64,000 nucleotides of DNA from Planctomycetota bacterium (GTDB lineage: Bacteria > Planctomycetota > B15-G4): assembly GCA_029259745.1 (NCBI GenBank), contig JAJDEO010000063.1, forward strand, positions 372,001-436,000. Reading direction: 5' to 3'. The translations under genes were made by a program, and so were the position numbers. The notes below the pieces were generated by a model. That model was not told the DNA's origin. It saw only the letters and a list, made by a program, of their open reading frames with translations, and did no database searches. Below are positions 61,206 to 64,000 of the stretch, piece by piece; the stretch's first letter is position 1; each line of letters starts with the position of its first letter.

Positions 61206-61209
<4 letters not shown>
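60358..61209 (-). CDS. Lipoprotein, function unknown
   Basis: 283 aa. ATG at 61209 overlaps the phosphoglucomutase stop (ATGA). MKAAPLLVALAGC is a textbook lipoprotein signal with lipobox LAGC. The body has a repeated strand pattern (VLFIAGWNEGTATAI, HLWLMEYDGDRR, VTFIDADLDGTFEERRAL) suggesting a beta-propeller-like or blade fold; the last segment resembles an EF-hand-like DADLDG loop. No family recognised. A longer frame to 61725 is antisense-like and rejected. Confidence 0.7.
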
Positions 61210-62852
<1,643 letters not shown>

Positions 62853-63289
62853 GTGGGGAGCTCCAGGGAACGGAGGGCGGGTCCGGGGGTGGCGCAGGGT
62901 GCGCGTCGGCAGCCTATCGCGGACTTCGCACGGCGATCTACTGCCGAAGCGACAGTCTCGGCTCCGTCGTCGGGGCGTGGGACCGCGTCGAGCGGCGCTT
63001 TCCGTGGTGACGGCGGGCAGCGCCTCGCCGGCGCGTCGGGAGGCCGCGAATCCCCGCGCGCGGGCCCCGGCCAGAGGCTCGCGCGGTGCCGAATCGCGCT
63101 GCCGAGCCCACCGAGGACGCCAGGAAGGCCCCACGAAGCCGTATCGATTCGGGTCATGGGCGTTGTATCGTGTTTGACGACGGTTCTGGGCAGCCTGCGC
63201 CTCGCAGGCCGTGCCTACATCGAGATTCGAAAAGCTGGGCAAGACCCTTCCGCGCGCGCGCGAAGCGTCGGCCCGATGGAGACCAATCA
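62853..63289. other. Divergent intergenic region, 437 bp
   Basis: Between pgm (minus) and the repeat-protein gene (plus). Very GC-rich near pgm, with AT-richer sequence at 63135-63180, including TTGACG at 63174-63179; no matching -10 was found. No gene supported, although spurious frames cross it. Confidence 0.4.
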
Positions 63290-64000
63290 ATGATGATCAC
63301 GGCATGGACCTGCATGCTCGCGACGACGCTCCTCCCGACGTCCGGTGGTGAGGCCCTCGAGGCCAACGTCGCTGTTGCTCCGAGCGCTGCACAGCGCCTG
63401 GCGGTCGCCACGGCGCCGCCGATGCTCTCGGGCGGTACGTGGCAGTCGAGCCTCGATATCGGCCTCGACGGCAAGGGAATCAGCTTCGGCAACGCTCCCG
63501 TCTGGGACGGCATTCGCTTCAACCTCGTCGATCACGACGTCGAGCGTCTGCGCGGCATCAACACGTCGCTCTGGATCCCGTCCTCGAGCCCCAACGGCCA
63601 GATGACGGGCATCAACCTCGGGCTCATCGGCCCGCGCGCCGATCACCTCGATGGCATCTCGGCCGGCCTGATCGGCACCTACGCGGACGAGTACCTGCAC
63701 GGCCTCAACGTCGGCGGGCTGCTGACGTTCTCCGGCAAGGAGCTCGTCGGTGTTTCGGCCGCCGGCCTCGCGACGGGCACGGAGGGCAACGCTGCGGGCG
63801 TCCAGCTGGCCGGTCTCGCAACGGTCATCGATGGATACATGCAGGGGATTTCGGGCGCGTTTCTTGCCACGTCGACGGGCGGCACGGTCGAGGGCGTCAC
63901 GCTCGGCGGCCTCGCCACGATGGGTGAGTCGTCGATGGAGGGCATCCAGCTCGGTGGCCTCGCGGCTGCGGCCGATGGCTCGATGGATGGTATCCAGGCC
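63290..64000 (+). CDS. Repeat-rich exported protein, 5' part only
   Basis: 237 codons before the window edge, from ATG 63290 with GGAG 9 nt upstream. The N-terminus MMITAWTCMLATTLLPTSGG is weakly signal-like. From about residue 105 the sequence turns into repeats of about 22-23 residues of the type G-I/V-x-L-G-G-L-A-x-x-x-x-G (GLNVGGLLTFSG, GVQLAGLATVIDG, GVTLGGLATMGES, GIQLGGLAAAADG). The regular small-hydrophobic spacing suggests a beta-solenoid or membrane-associated repeat fold, as in some leptospiral and planctomycete surface proteins. Function unknown; 3' end missing. Confidence 0.6.
   Translation, partial: MMITAWTCMLATTLLPTSGGEALEANVAVAPSAAQRLAVATAPPMLSGGTWQSSLDIGLDGKGISFGNAPVWDGIRFNLVDHDVERLRGINTSLWIPSSSPNGQMTGINLGLIGPRADHLDGISAGLIGTYADEYLHGLNVGGLLTFSGKELVGVSAAGLATGTEGNAAGVQLAGLATVIDGYMQGISGAFLATSTGGTVEGVTLGGLATMGESSMEGIQLGGLAAAADGSMDGIQA

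Overview
The window is GC-rich (strong G/C bias at third codon positions), densely packed and full of ATGA/GTGA gene overlaps. It suggests a planctomycete-like bacterium. The pointers are a Ser/Thr kinase with an N-terminal four-cysteine ribbon paired with an ECF sigma factor, large secreted proteins of unknown function, lipoproteins, DUF2911, and a myxobacterial-style PUFA synthase. This assignment is inference; the window has no rRNA or tRNA marker.

The left third (about 0.35-22.2 kb) is dominated by one minus-strand operon of seven genes spaced from a 13-bp overlap to 3 bp apart: pfaD, pfaA, pfaC, oleA, oleB, oleC, oleD. The pfa genes encode a polyunsaturated fatty acid (PUFA) synthase of the ER / KS-AT-ACP-ACP-KR-DH / KS-CLF-AT-DH-DH layout. 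The ole genes encode the complete head-to-head olefin pathway: OleA thiolase, OleB beta-lactone decarboxylase, OleC beta-lactone synthetase and OleD ketone reductase. A 4'-phosphopantetheinyl transferase able to charge the ACPs lies just beyond, on the same strand. Fusing the two pathways in one transcription unit predicts a dedicated polyene-hydrocarbon factory.

From 22.4 to 38.6 kb there is a guanine deaminase, a CPXCG protein, a GT2 enzyme, a secreted metallopeptidase and a Tyr/His-rich then Ser/Arg-rich exported protein. These are followed by a cell-surface polysaccharide locus: methyltransferase, flippase, initiating sugar transferase and five GT4 enzymes, with another GT2 and a small membrane protein at its right edge. 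From 38.6 to 46.6 kb come metabolic genes (OCD-like, YkgJ, aldehyde dehydrogenase, DUF2911, YfhO-like, atypical SDR).

From 46.7 to 52.0 kb lies a family of tandem paralogues of an N-terminally anchored, beta-rich exported protein, with one truncated member. From 52.1 to 54.75 kb is a nitrate/sulfonate-type ABC importer. Its binding-protein gene is interrupted in frame by TGA at codon 47, followed at the right distance by a bacterial-SECIS-like hairpin, so it is a candidate selenoprotein. The right end holds a retropepsin-like protease, the kinase and ECF sigma pair, a segmental duplication that left a broken sigma copy, phosphoglucomutase with a coupled lipoprotein, and the start of a repeat protein cut by the window edge.

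Two families of short dispersed repeats occur: a CTAG...GTTGAA inverted-repeat element at gene 3' ends, and a ~45-bp motif. No tRNA, rRNA, CRISPR array or complete insertion sequence was seen.
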